From NCBI GenBank assembly GCA_949825045.1, contig OX463813.1:1178001-1242000 (forward strand): 64,000 nt of DNA, written 5' to 3'. Positions 52,708 to 64,000 of this stretch are shown here, piece by piece. Each line of letters begins with the position of its first letter. The stretch's first letter is position 1. A model generated the notes under the pieces. That model did not search any database and was not told the DNA's origin. It saw nothing but the letters and a program-made list of their open reading frames with translations. The position numbers and the translations under genes were made by a program. The stretch comes from Argyresthia goedartella. Taxonomy: Eukaryota > Arthropoda > Insecta > Lepidoptera > Argyresthiidae.

Positions 52708-53990
52708 GTGTGGATAGGTGTATGTATGTATGTGTATGTGTGTGTGATCGTGAAATGTAAAGATTTATGATGCATAACTAAATAATTGCTCCTTCCTAAA
52801 TAACTTCCTGACTGTAAGTTGTTTGGACTCTTTGTATAATGTAGACGTAGGAAAGCGAAAAGGTAGTCTTTTCATTACCTTAAGAAGAGCCCGTTGTGTA
52901 CGCTTAACCTCTATCAAATGCGTTTTTATAGCACCCCCCCAAGAATTAATACAGTAAGTTAGTACATATTCAGCCAGTGCTTTGTAGGTGCGCATTAGCA
53001 TAACCTGACCAAGTACATCCCTAAGGCTCTTAAAAACGTTTATAAGTTTCCTAATAAGACCGGCAACAGAACTTATTTGCGGAATCCAGGATAACTTATC
53101 ATCTGCCACTACCACACTATTACAAGGGTAAGTATGAATTTTCGTTTTTTTTTTTTATCTAGATTTGTAGCATCCGTTTTCCGAAAAAATAGATATATAG
53201 TCTTGGAGTTGTTAAGAGACAAAACTTATCCTCAAGCCATGCCGTAATATGTTTCAAGACAATTTCTACCATTTCAAAAACATCCTTCCAGGTTTTAGCA
53301 CTGAATAGTAAAACGGTATCATCCGCAAACAATAAAATGTCCGCTCCTGCCATCTTGTTATTACAAAGACTGTTTATGTAGGTGAGAAAGAGAGTATGCC
53401 CTAACATACTTCCCTGGGGAACACCATAAGTGCAAGCGTCAGGGTTACTCTCCACACCCTCAACATGTACAGTCTGGCTCCTTCCATTAAGGTAATTTGT
53501 GAACCACAGCAAAGGGAGGCCCCATATTCCGAGGTTTTCTAGACTGGAAAGAAATATTGGGATGGAGACAGTGTCAAACGCCTTCTGTGATCCAAGAACA
53601 CCCCCAGACATTTATCCCCCCTCTCTAGTCGATTTACTATATTTGATGTGAGCCACAGAACAGCATGCTCAGTAGATCTATTCTTACGGAATTCAAATTG
53701 TTCTTCAATTAAGAGATCGTTATTTTCTAAAAACGTGATAAGTCTTTTATTGGCAATTTTCTCTATCACTTTGGACAGACAAGACAGTAGAGAAATGGTT
53801 CTATAATTAGTTGGTTGTAATTTATCACCTGTTTTATAGACTGGTGTAACAACAGCTTTCTTAAAGATTATTGGGAAGATACCAGTATCAAAACTTAAGT
53901 TACAAAGGAATGTAATGGGCTAAGCAAGGATATCAACGTTATCTTTTATAACCTCAGTCTCAATATTATCAATTCCCGGCGCACTGCTTG
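52395..53990 (-). mobile_element. Second-family LINE (RT domain and C-terminus), broken
   Basis: The 3' end has TAA repeats (52395-52425). RT pieces are FEFRKNRSTEHAVLWL (53539-53769), YGVPQGSMLGHTLFL and LLFADDTVLLF (53159-53611), and a C-terminal part with LRKLINVFKSLRDVLG-like sequence (52765-53115). The motif spellings differ from the CR1-like copies, so this is a different family. 5' sequence beyond about 53990 is missing. Confidence 0.78.
52659..52697. repeat. TG microsatellite in the LINE 3' region
   Basis: About 19 TG units, followed by imperfect TATG repeats to about 52745. Confidence 0.9.
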
Positions 53991-54289
53991 ATTTAAGGCT
54001 GTTTATCATGCGTCCGTGGAGAACATAGACAATGAGTTGATGGATTTATTTATTTATTTTTTTATCTAACAAAGCCTACAGCACAGATCAAAATAATATT
54101 AACAGAGAACTTAAACTAGACATGGCCAATTGAAGGCTTCTATTTTTAAGGCCAAACATATGGTACTAAACTTAATAGAAAGAGAAAAAGGGGGGTAATT
54201 TATAAGTACTGTAATGTCTCAGCACTTCTCGCAGCACTACCTATACTTGAATTTGCTAGCCCTACAGATTAGGTAGGCAATTATAAAGA
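53991..54289. other. LINE 3' UTR-like and unassigned sequence
   Basis: Contains a TTTATTTATTTATTTTTTTATC tract that looks like the 3' end of a minus-strand retroposon, and a short run (about 54060-54290) without coding potential. Confidence 0.35.
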
Positions 54290-55200
54290 CTTTTATATAT
54301 GAATTTGAATTTGAACTTTTATTTTTGAATATGGTTACAAATTGTATAAAAGGGATCAAACTGGCTCGATAGCCATTAAGCTAATCCTAACTTTATAAAT
54401 AAGATCAGTCGCTGGCCGAAGCCTAAGGTGAAGTGTATCACATTGACTTTCCACATCCAAGCCTCTTTCTTTTTAAAATTACAAATTACGTAACAGTGTC
54501 AAAGTGAACACCCACTCTAAAGAGGCCCGTATACAATATTATCGCATAGACAAATATCGAACCTAACTATATACCTTACAGTACATAGTTTATATGGGGA
54601 TGGGAATCTGTTTAGGGATGTGTTTTTGTGTGAGAGATAGATTTATACATATGGTCGCAACGGTATAATGAGAGAGAAATATTGGCAAGATCGATCGTTT
54701 TTACAAATTTCCTTGAGCTGGAGCAATAATTGCACCCTGAACTGGCCGCGTGAGAGCTGGAATATGTCCAGGTCTGCGAAGTGAGTGTGGTAGGTTCTTG
54801 GGAGGTGGCAGCTAGAAGAATGTGTGGGTACATGGAGGAGTGTAGAGTGTCGGGTTCGAGTAGTAGGTGCCCTCAGTCGTAGCAGCTCGTTAACCAGTTT
54901 GGGGCAGTCGACATCGCCGTGATAGACGCTGTGAAGGAGCTGCATGTCCAAGACATTACGCCGGTCCTGGAGGCTGTGGAGGTTGTGGTGGTGACACGAT
55001 GCAGTGTAGTCATCGTTCACAAAATTGCCGCGAAAATTTAGATGTCTAATAAATTTGGTCTGTATACGTTCAATCATGTCCCTGTGCACTGCATACTGCG
55101 GGTTCCAGGCAGTTCTGCAGTACTCAAGAACACTTCGAACATAGGCATAATATAAGATGCGCACGCCAGTCACATCCGTGAAGGGTTTGCTCACCCTTAG
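54290..55200 (-). mobile_element. Jockey-like LINE, distal part (C-terminal ORF2 and 3' UTR)
   Basis: 54643-55194 encodes FTDVTGVRILYYAYVRSVLEY, WNPQYAVHRDMIERIQ and KFIRHLNFR, the segment that follows the RT palm in Jockey-group LINEs. The 3' UTR reaches about 54290 with TTGAATTTGAA repeats. The upstream part of the same element resumes at 60427. The LINE at 55201-60426 is inserted between them. Confidence 0.82.
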
Positions 55201-55647
55201 GATAATTTTAATTTTTTAATTTTTTCAGCTTGTGGCAACACTGAGGTCAATAACCGACTGAGATTTATCCTATGTAAAATTAAAATATAAATTGTTTTCT
55301 TGTGTAATTAAACTACAATTTGAGTTGTATTTAATAGAAAAATCATAAATATACGTGTGACTATAAATATTTTATGTGAGTGACTTGTATTTGATTCAAA
55401 CTGGCCAATTGTTTTTCGGTTACGGAAATTTGTCTTTGTCATTGTTATTGTCGGTTCGGAGTGATTTCGTTCTACTTTCTGTGTATTCTAAGCGAAAACA
55501 TAACATCTGAAATCTAATTTCAACCAAATAAATCACGTAAGTGGCAATCATTTCGAACTCGGCTCAGCTGACATAACCTCAATTGGCTGACAATTTTTCT
55601 GGTAGTTTGTTGACACTGATACATACTATTTTCCTTTCATATCTATA

Positions 55648-57163
55648 ATGGATAGTCGCATGCAGACCCGTAAAGCACGCCAAGTAGAATCCCAACTTAA
55701 CCTGGCTTTAGAAGAATTAAAACTATCTAGGGAATTGTGTAGCCAGTTGACTTGTGAACGGGAGGACAATGAAAAGATATTGCTAGAAGCATTAGGTAAT
55801 AATTATAAATTAAAAACCGAGCTGTCTACTTTACACGTACAATATGAAAATGTACTTGAAGAACAAAATAGGTCAAAAATGATAATTCATGGTTTTGATC
55901 AGTGCGCTGAAGAGAATTTCTACCCTGGAAAAGGACTTGTCTGATGCCCACAACCAAATCACACAATTAGAAGAGGAGTCTCATGGTTCAGCAGCACAAA
56001 AATCCCAAAAATTATTTGAGGAATTGATATTAGCGGATAAGTCGACCGGCCAAGTTTCTGTTGCATGTAGTTATGTGTCCAGTGCAGTGATTGATTTGAC
56101 TCATGAAGACTCAGTGGTGGGCACTGGTTCAACTTGCAGCAAAAACGCATCAAAAAGATATGTTAAAATTAAAAAACACATCACTCAAACATCAAAAAAA
56201 ATAAAATCTCATAAAAATCTCAATAAAAGTTTATATAATAACAGTAAAATAGAAATTTTGGAAAAGTTTAAAATGTGTATGGCAGAGTTAGAAATTAATA
56301 AAACAAAATATGAGAAAGACCTGCAAAATCTTGAGTCTGAACTTGCCACTGTCAATGGCTGCTTGAGATCTATTACTGCCCGCTATGAAAAATCTCAAGA
56401 GGCCATTGAGGAGTACTCCCTGGCCATGGATGAGCTGCTTAAACTGTCTCTTAGTAATCAGGAACGCTATGACTGTTTGGTGGCCAATCATTTGTGTGAC
56501 TGCCAACGTTCATTGCAACAGCCGGAGAGACCAGCTTCAACCACGAGCCTTGAAATAAGTATCCGACCCAGGATTTCAGGGTCGCACAAAAGCATCACAA
56601 GCAAAACTGTCATGTTTTGTGATGAAATTGGAAGAAACTTAGGCATATTATTGAATAAGTTGGGACACTCAGTCATAAATAACTGTTTACCAAACTACAG
56701 TTTTCATGATGTTATGCAAAAAATAACAAAGACACTTGATCTGACACCTGAATCAAACTTAATACTCATGTTTGGAAATAGGGGTGAGGTAAACAAATGG
56801 GACCTAATTAAATATTTTGAAACACTTTGCTCACTGAATGTTAATAAAATTGTTATGTTTACATTCCCATATAGTAAAAGATTGCCACAAGCTGAAAATG
56901 ATCTTAGATATAAGCTAAATATGACATTACATACAATGTCATATAATAATAGTTTGATTCATTTGATTGACTCTAACAATTATGTTAGTAAAAATGTTTA
57001 TTTGACCAAAGGTAGTTACTACCTTTCAGATTTTTACAAACGACAGGTAGCTGTGTCGCTATTTTATTTTTTTAGTATTACAGCCAAGAATTTGGCTAAC
57101 CTGACTGCTTCTATTGAGCACAGACAAGGGATATTGGAAGACATTCCAAGTAATTTAAATTAG
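55648..57163 (+). pseudogene. LINE ORF1: coiled coil plus degenerate SGNH-like domain
   Basis: The first frame (55648-55944) is a coiled coil (ARQVESQLNLALEELKLSRE). After a frameshift in the overlap 55889-55944 the second frame (to 57163) continues with more heptads, a basic HITQTSKKIKSHKNLNKS, and a second coil. The C-terminal domain begins TVMFCDEIGRNLGILL, then VINNCLPNYSFHDVM, LILMFGNRGEVN and VMFTFPYSKR. It ends LIDSNN and LTKGSYYLSDFYKRQVAVSL. The last blocks mark an SGNH fold in which both the Ser (CDE) and the terminal His (SYY) positions are replaced. Confidence 0.75.
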
Positions 57164-57309
57164 TTTTTAAGACAATAGAGGAAATCTCTAGAATACATAA
57201 GCCAATAAATGTATCAAGCAAGCATAGAAGATCAAAAATGTGTAATATCTTGCCCGAATTAAATAAGTCAAAAAAGTCTAATAATATCCCAATATTAAAT
57301 AATATTCAG

Positions 57310-60169
57310 ACAAAAGGTACTTAAATTAACTTAAATATTACCCCACTTAAATATTACCCATCAATACATGCAGGGGCTACCTGGCAAAAAACTTGTATTA
57401 GAATTATTTCTTAATAATTCGGACACTGATGTTATTTGTATTACAGACCATTTGTTAAAGGAAAATATGATGTCTTTTAACATAAATAATTACAAAATTG
57501 TCAGTTGTTACAATAGAAAGACTGCTGATAGAGGTGGTTCTTTAATCTTAGTAAAAAATAATATTAAGGTAAAACAATGGAAAGATATTCTTCACTTACT
57601 GTGGAAAGACAAATAGAGGTATCTTGTGTTGAGTTGGATAGCCATATTATTGTTTGTGTCTACAGACCTCCAAGAGATGAAAAAAGCCATGGCAATTTTG
57701 AAATATTCGAGAAAATTATGGAGGAAACCCTCATTAAACTTTGTAATAACAGAAAAAAGGTAATTATTTGTGGCGATCTTAATGTAGATCTGCTTGTAGA
57801 TACAACACTGAAGCGACGATTAATAACTCTGTTCAAATCATTTAATTTATGTCATGTATTTCTAGAGCCGACTAGAATTACACTTACCAGCCAAACTTGC
57901 TTAGATAACGTTTTTTGTGACTGTGCATTCACAATTAAAAATGTAATAAACTGTTTACCATCCGAACACAGTGGTAAAACAGTTTAATTCCAAATAACTA
58001 TTGAAAATAAGACTGATCCATCATTTTATAGGCCTATTACATCCCACTAGAGATGTATATGAAAAACTTAGATATGGGTTTGCCAGTACCGGATTTTGAT
58101 GAACAGAACCCGAACAAAATCTATTCTGACTTCTTCAACATTATTCAATACAGTTTTTAAATTAAAGAAAGTCAGTGCCAACATCGGTAAATCTAAATTT
58201 AATGACCGGGCAACATTTGGAATTCGTAAAAGTAGAGCTATCTTGTACGATCTTTATGAACAAAAACCTATAACTTTGATATAAAATTTCATGACTATGT
58301 TAAAAATATTCCAAAACTTTCAAGTTGGTTTGTATAACTGCAAAAACTTTACACATAAATAGAAAAATACAAAATTCAAATAATAGAATGAAAACGGTTT
58401 GGCAAATCATAAACCGTGAAACTGGCAAAGTTAAACCAAGGGATAATGATTTCTGCTTAAAGATAGGTGATGATGTTGTTAAATCCAACGCTGAGGTATC
58501 TCGAGTTTTTGAAACATTCTTCACCAATGCACCCTTACTCACAACATAGCGTCTAAATTCATCTCCATATGAAGCACAGGTTTTGTTAAAAAACAGCACT
58601 AGCATCAGTAATGTAGATTTTAAATTTTATCATGTATGTCCCCAGAATATTGTCAAAACGTATAGATTACTTAACCTAAAAAATACTGAAGACCTGTGGG
58701 GTATGTCAGTCAAAGTCATTGGTTCAATAATACTTGTTATAGCCCCACACCTAGCTTATATATTTAATAAATGTGTTGATGATGGTGCTTTCCCAGACCT
58801 CATGAAATACAGTAAACTTATACCTCTGTTCAAGTCGGGAGACAAGGGTGATCCGTCAAATTTTAGAACAATATCGGTTCTTCCAGCACTAAGTAAAATT
58901 TTAGAAAAGATTATACTCAATAAAATGCTCTCACACTTCAACCGTACAAAATGACTCCACGCCAAGCAATACGGTTTCACTAGGGGTAAATCGACTACGG
59001 ATGCAGGTATTACCCTTATATCTCATATTTATTCTGCATGGGAAGCCACACAGGATGCTATCGGTGTTTTTTGCGATCTGTCGAAGGCATTTGATTGTGT
59101 TGATCATAACACGTTACTAATGAAATTAAATAATTACGGAGTTAAAAATAAAGCGTTGCATCTACTAAGATCATACCTAAGCAATAGTATTCAAAAGGCA
59201 GAAGTCAACGGCGTTAAATCTGATGGATCGGGTGTAAAAATTGGTGTTCCACAAGGTTCCATATTAGGCCTTTTCTTATTCCTGGTATATATTAACGATT
59301 TGCCTTTTTTGGTGGAGAAATTGACTAACATAGTGTTGTTTGCTGATGATACTTCACTGGTCTTCAAAATTGAAAGACAAAAAGATTTTGATGATGTCAA
59401 TAGAGTATTATCTTTAACCTTGAATTGGTTCACAGTTAACAATTTATTTTTAAATGCTGGTAAAACCAAATGTATCAAATTCTCACTTCCAAATGTCAGG
59501 CAAGTTGGGACCAGTTTAGTGTTGGACAGCAATACGTTAGAATTAGTAAATGACACGAAGTTTCTTGGAATAACCATTGATAACAAATTGCAGTGGAGAC
59601 TCCACATAGAAAAATTGGCTGGTAAATTAAGTTCTGCGGCTTACGCTGTTAGGAACATCAGACAAAACACGGATGTGACTACATCTAGGCTAGTATATTT
59701 TAGTTACTTTCATAGTGTCATGTCCTATGGTATCTTGTTGTGGGGGAAAGCAGCGGATATTCAAACTATTTTTATTTTACAGAAAAGAGCTATTCGAGCA
59801 ATTTATAATTTAAAACGCACATACTCCTTAAGACAGCTTTTTAAAGAAATTGACATTCTAATTGTAGCTAGTCAATTTATTTTCGAAAATATAATGTATG
59901 TACGCAAGAACCTTACAAAATTTCCTAAACTTAGCTATAGCTGTAATGTTAACCTAAGAAATAATCACAAAATACTTGCGCCCCGGTTTAGACTCAAGAA
60001 GGTTAGCAATTCTTTCAAGGGTCAATGCATTCTCTACTACAACAAGATACCTCTAGAGGTCTTGAAATTGCCATTTGAGCAATTTAAATTCCATGTTAAA
60101 GAGACTTTGTCGAAAAAGGGATATTACAATGTTCAAGATTACTTAAATGATGGGTCTGTATGGGGTTAA
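57310..60169 (+). pseudogene. LINE ORF2: endonuclease and RT, several frameshifts
   Basis: Endonuclease pieces are at 57368-57987 (CITDHLL, RGGSLILVKN, VYRPPRDE, CGDLNVDL, LPSEHSGK). The linker and RT start are at 58096-58954 (FRTISVLPALSKILEKII). The RT palm to C-terminus is at 59000-60169 (CDLSKAFDCVDHNTLL, GVPQGSILGLFLF, FADDTSLVF, KKGYYNVQDYLND). Breaks fall near 57600, 58010, 58290, 58550 and 58955. EN-CITEH is mutated to ITDH. It is not functional. Confidence 0.87.
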
Positions 60170-60426
60170 TCTGGCTCAACACAGACCTTGCTGTTAATAA
60201 TTTTGTAATTATTTATTCCTGCTTATTAATTATGATAAAGACTAAATATTATATTTTGTATTAGTTAAGCATAAGCAATTTTTAAAGAGAGATCTAAAAA
60301 TCAATCTGTGGGAGTTTCAACGCCCCTCTTCTCCCACAGTGGTCCAATGTAGAGAAGTGGCAAAAATTGACGATTGCTAAGTATATGTAAATATCTACAG
60401 TAATAAAGACATTTGGAATTTGGAAT

Positions 60427-61900
60427 AAAGCCAAGGTTCCTATAGGCTTTTTTAGTGATGGCAGCTATGTGGTCTTCAAATGTTAACTTGGAGTACAACA
60501 GGACACCCAGATCTCTCACGGAGTTTACCTACTGGATTGGGATGTTTTTGAGTAGATAATTTGGACGATTGGCTTAGTACGCATTGTGAAGGAGATGGCA
60601 TTGCATTTAGCTTCATTAACGTTTATCCTGTTAATATCGTAATCGACTTACAATCGATTCAAATTTTCCTGCTCGCTGATGCAGTCTTGTGAGTATTTAA
60701 TATTCATAAATACTTGTTTATCGTTGCGTGTTTAAAACATTGTCCGATATCATAAAGGTATGCAACGTAAAGTAAAGGGCCCAAGATAGAGCCCTGGGAA
60801 CGCCGGATGGTATGAAATCACGGTCAGATCAACTCTCTCCGATCACAACTGCCTGACTTCTTTTATAACCTAACATATGATTCGGTCCAGCGAAGTCCAG
60901 ATCTCCCTGTATTCCAAATCATTCAAGTTTGCTAATCAGTATGACGTGGTCCACCCTATCAATTTTTTTCTCAAAGTCAGTATAGACCGTGTCTACCTGA
61001 CCTCCGCTGTCTATACCTCGTTGAACCTCATTCACAAACAAAGCCAGGTTGGTTGCTGAAGATTTCGAACTTACAAAGCCATGCTGTTCACTAGGGATAT
61101 TGCGTGAGATATTGTCGTATATTTGTTCATGTACGACACGCTCCATGATCTTATTCAAAACGTTTAAAATATATATCGGCCTATAGTTCTCAACCGGTAA
61201 CCTGGAACCTTTTTTGTGGACTACCACAATGCGCGCGAACTTCCAAAGATCTTGAAAAATACCCTCGTGAAACGATCTATTAAAAATCAGAGACACAAGT
61301 GCGGCAAGAGATCCAGCGCATCGAGATATAAGAAGTGGTGGAATCCCGTCACTGCCGAGGCCCTTACTATTATCAAGACTACGCAACAGTTTCAAGTTAT
61401 ACTGCTCCGAGACGGTAATGCTACCTGAAATTCGCTGACATGAAGGTTCAGGCAGTTCAACATGTGGATATGAGCTGGCAGGTAACGTAAACATACTACT
61501 GAAAAATGAGTTGCAAGAGTCACAAGGCAATATTTTTCAGACCTTAATTTCCTAGAGCCATATGTCATGTTATTAGGATAACCGGTGCCATCCTTCCTTT
61601 TAGGCTTCACATATGACCATAGAGCTTTGGGTTTTTCTTGATTCCGTCCTGTGCCAGTGTCATATAATTCTGGTAACACTCATCTTGCACAGTCTTACAT
61701 CTACTTCGGAGAAGAGCAAATGCGTGATAGTCAACGGGGTGTTTGTGTTTTTTCCATGCTTTGTGACATTTGTCCTTCTCCTTAATTATAATTTTGAGGG
61801 AGCGACTGTACAACAATGGATACTGACGGGAACAGCAGGTAGTCAGCTAAGGCACATATCTCCGGGGCATTGACCCCAGCACGCCGGCCGCATTTTCTTG
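60427..61900 (-). mobile_element. Jockey-like LINE, proximal part (linker and RT)
   Basis: 60427-60519 encodes DLGVLLYSKLTFEDHIAAIT up to the insertion point. 60919-61530 encodes LDNSKGLGSDGIPPLLISRC, VHKKGSRLPVENYRPIYI, HGFVSSKSSATNLALF and TDFEKKIDRVDH. 61607-61816 holds the EN-RT linker (KAWKKHKHPVDYHAFALLRSR). The stretch 60520-60918 holds the broken catalytic-box region. The endonuclease is not found upstream of about 61900. Confidence 0.8.
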
Positions 61901-62405
61901 CTAAATTTCCATGCTCACCCTTTGGGCGAACTAGGAACTTGCCCCTAATCGCCAGACACACTGACTATTTTTTTAGATAGATCTTTCACTATTCCTTTAG
62001 TGTCTGACGATCATGGCCCGAACGTTTCAAAAAAAGCATATTTGCGGCACTTGTGTACCTTTTACTTTGTTCTCACGTATTATGAGACGTCATTTCTGTC
62101 TGATTCGACTCTCATTTTATATCTGCTTTATTTTGTCTTCATGTTTTCGAAACGGAACGAAATGTAGATCACGTTCCATTTAAACTACAAAACTTCGTTT
62201 CACGGTCCGGCTTGTTCGTTTTTAGTGTGTTGTCTCAAACTGTGTAATTTGTAATGGTGTAATGGATTCCTTTCCCAGCAACCCCAGTGTGACTGGGTTC
62301 AGGCTTTTAGTATTTTAATTAATTCAGAGTTATTCTTCGTAAGTCGAGGATTATAGATTAGTTTTATATTTATTTTTAACTATTGTAGTATATTTATTTT
62401 ATTTT
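61901..62405. other. Unassigned region before a LINE endonuclease fragment
   Basis: About 500 bp without an ORF. 62180-62400 may be the 5' UTR of the plus-strand LINE that starts at 62406. Confidence 0.35.
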
Positions 62406-62945
62406 ATGGATATCATATATAATTTTACAAATAGCCTTTTCACATGTTCTTCCACCGATGACTATCTTGGTTCGGGAGGTGCCGACTCCCTGGCGGACGC
62501 GCCACTGTCCTGCAACCTGAAAAGCGTGTTCACGCAGTCGGAGTTAAACTTCAATGTCGTACATATTAACGCCCAAAGTATTCCTGCTAGCTATGCTGAC
62601 CTCCTTGAAGCTTTCAGCCATCAGATTATACATGTAGTTCTTGTCTTAGAATCCTTTCTCAAACCATCTCTTCCTTCCTCCTTGTATTCTCTGCCAGAGT
62701 TCAGGCTCTATCGCAACGATAGGACGAGTAAAGCTGATGGCGGCGTTGCTATCTACTTACGTTCTGACATTCCTTGTAAAGTCATCAGCCACTCGCCAAG
62801 CCTTTACTCTGGTTCGGCTGAGCATCTCTTCCTTGAGGTCAGTTTGTATCACAACAATATTCTTCTGGGTGTATATTATAGCCCCTCACTCCGCATATAT
62901 TACTTTGAATCTTTTGAAAAGCTATTATGTGACTTGACCCCTCTC
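62406..62945 (+). pseudogene. LINE ORF2 N-terminal endonuclease fragment
   Basis: The frame begins MDIIYNFTNSLF. It reads LNFNVVHINAQSIPASYADL, then VLVLESFLKPSLPSSLYSLP, NDRTSKADGGVAIYLRSDIP and LLGVYYSPSL, the first half of an AP-type LINE endonuclease (N, E and GGVA..LR blocks). It stops at about 62945, where a retroposon tail begins. Opposite orientation to the LINE at 60427-61900. Confidence 0.75.
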
Positions 62946-63200
62946 TATACAAATACAAAATACAAAAAAGCTTTATTCACCAACAAACTTAATTTTAGAT
63001 TAGAAGTTGATTAGGGCTTCCTTTTAAGTAAAAAATACCTGTACCAGGAAGCCCAGCTCTTCCATATCTGGGTAACATTATGTCAAGCATGTGGATAGCA
63101 ATCCATACATCTTTTGATTTTGAGTAGGTAAAGTAAATTTTTATTTATATCTAAGTTTATATAAGTTTGACTTCAATGCGACGTAATAAAATTAGTAGAA
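62946..63200 (-). repeat. Retroposon 3' end (minus strand) interrupting the endonuclease
   Basis: Begins TACAAATACAAAATACAAAAAAGCTTTATT, an inverted poly(A)-signal-like tail. It contains the inverted pair GGGCTTCCTTTTAAG and ACCAGGAAGCCC. Probably a 5'-truncated SINE or RTE-type tail. Confidence 0.45.
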
Positions 63201-63295
63201 TTTGTTGAAACTGCTTAGGTACCTACATTGATGTAACAATAGTAGATTGTTAACCGAGGGCTGAAAGTCACCCATTCCTGACGAGATGTTTGACC

Positions 63296-63370
63296 AACAA
63301 TGACCCCCTTTCAGAGTATGAGTAATGAAAACTGTTTTCATTACTCATACTCTGAAAGGGGGTCATTGTT
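63296..63370. repeat. Perfect palindrome, 37-bp arms with a single-base spacer
   Basis: Arms 63296-63332 and 63334-63370 are exact inverse complements (AACAATGACCCCCTTTCAGA ... TGAAAAC / GTTTTCA ...). The centre is a T at 63333. DNA or RNA would fold to a near loopless cruciform. Confidence 0.92.
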
Positions 63371-63593
63371 CATCCAGGCACCGTGCTGAAAGTGGTACAT
63401 GCCTGCTCTAAAGCAGAAAAGTATTAAAAAAAATATATATGAATCGTAGTTTATATTGAACAACGCAATGGTAGTAACCTATACAGCCATAAAACGGAAG
63501 TATTTTTTTAATGTTATGCTCAAAGTAAAAGACATCAACGGGGGCACCGAAATTACTTTTTTTATGAGTAGTATTTTTAAACTTGAATTATGT

Positions 63594-63661
63594 TTGTTTT
63601 TTAATAAAATAATTTTGATTTCAAGTGACTTTGTTTTTTAATAAAATAATTTTGATTTTAA
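63594..63661. repeat. Tandem duplication of about 33 bp in the MITE
   Basis: TTTGTTTTTTAATAAAATAATTTTGATTT occurs twice in a row, separated by CAAGTGAC. The copies are nearly identical. Confidence 0.8.
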
Positions 63662-63920
63662 CTGTTTACTTTCCTCGTATTCGTAATGAAAAGTAGAGTG
63701 TTTTACTCGGGTGATAGCACCCATTTCTGCCTCGAACTATTGGCGCTCTCACTTCGTTCGAGCGCCAAAACATCTCGTCAGGAATGGGTGCCTTTCAGCC
63801 CTCGGTTAACAATCTACTATGATGTTGAAACTACTTAGGTACCTACATTGTTATGCAAATAAAAATAAAAATATAAAATAATGTAAATATTCTTTGTGTG
63901 TGAGTGTGAGGAAGGTTGTG

Positions 63921-63923
<3 letters not shown>

Positions 63924-63961
<38 letters not shown>
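63924..63961. repeat. TG microsatellite
   Basis: About 19 GT units, followed by (GA)5 and GGTGTG variants up to the window end. Confidence 0.9.
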
Positions 63962-63972
<11 letters not shown>

Positions 63973-64000
63973 GGTGTGTATGTGTTGGGTAAGGGTGTGA

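Larger units (their letters stand above)
55201..60426 (+). mobile_element. CR1-like LINE, near full length, inserted in another LINE
   Basis: 5' UTR 55201-55647, ORF1 55648-57163, ORF2 about 57310-60169, 3' UTR to 60426 with terminal ATTTGGAATTTGGAAT repeats. It lies exactly between RNLGF and RVSKPF codons of the minus-strand LINE, confirming its boundaries. ORFs have a few frameshifts. This is the best reference copy for the fragments at 46536-47665 and 47666-52394. Confidence 0.88.
63242..63817. mobile_element. MITE of 576 bp with 47-bp inverted ends and TA duplication
   Basis: The ends read GTAGATTGTTAACCGAGGGC and its inverse complement, matching over about 47 bp with one mismatch. TA flanks both sides (63240-63241, 63818-63819). 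Just outside, GTTGAAACT(G/A)CTTAGGTACC occurs on both sides in direct orientation. The interior holds a long perfect palindrome and a 33-bp or so tandem duplication but no transposase. Confidence 0.75.

Overview
The window is AT-rich insect DNA, most likely from a moth or butterfly. Nearly everything in it is mobile DNA. The evidence for Lepidoptera is a widespread lepidopteran interspersed repeat (41129-41300, and a short inverted copy near 16196-16275), tRNA-derived SINE pieces, CR1/Jockey-group LINEs with an SGNH-like ORF1, and a DD37D (maT) mariner. There are no bacterial features and no clearly intact single-copy host gene.

The main feature is a Maverick/Polinton (adintovirus-like) provirus, copy B, at 6248-28069. 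It begins AGTAGTG, ends CACTACT, has terminal inverted repeats and is flanked by a 6-bp target duplication TTTATG (6242-6247, 28070-28075). All its genes lie on the minus strand. From right to left they are: protein-primed-type DNA polymerase B, A32-like packaging ATPase, a DUF8207 protein, a small coiled protein, a retroviral-type integrase with chromodomain, a parvovirus-type phospholipase A2, a basic core-like protein, an adenain protease, a penton-like minor capsid protein, the major capsid protein and a 156-aa unknown. Most are broken by frameshifts, stops or insertions, so this copy is dead. Two intron-containing gene models (about 15351-16403 and 20407-21767) sit inside it and are unlike the intronless viral genes. 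A 1.3-kb LTR-like element with 70-bp inverted ends splits the protease gene, and a 4.0-kb LINE lies near the right end.

Positions 1-2688 are the right end of a second Polinton (copy A), in the same orientation and ending at the same site. Copies A and B are separated and followed by tandem monomers of about 1.18 kb (2689-6247 and 28070-33792). The array and the provirus therefore look like one higher-order unit that was duplicated. A maT mariner (30533-31841) interrupts the second array.

Positions 33806-38842 are a foldback-type DNA element. It has long subrepeated inverted arms and a 9-bp target duplication, carries a 146-aa ORF resembling a ubiquitin-protease C-terminus, and has a LINE inserted in its right arm. 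A small candidate host exon encoding an Asn/Pro repeat protein follows (39033-39422).

Positions 40400-63200 are a pile of LINEs: three more CR1-like copies plus a 5' fragment, two other LINE families, and a Ty3/gypsy remnant lacking its protease-RT-RNase H. Several show clear nesting. The window ends with a TA-flanked MITE containing a perfect 37-bp-arm palindrome, and a (TG)n tract. All calls come from reading motifs and comparing repeats by eye; no database search was run.
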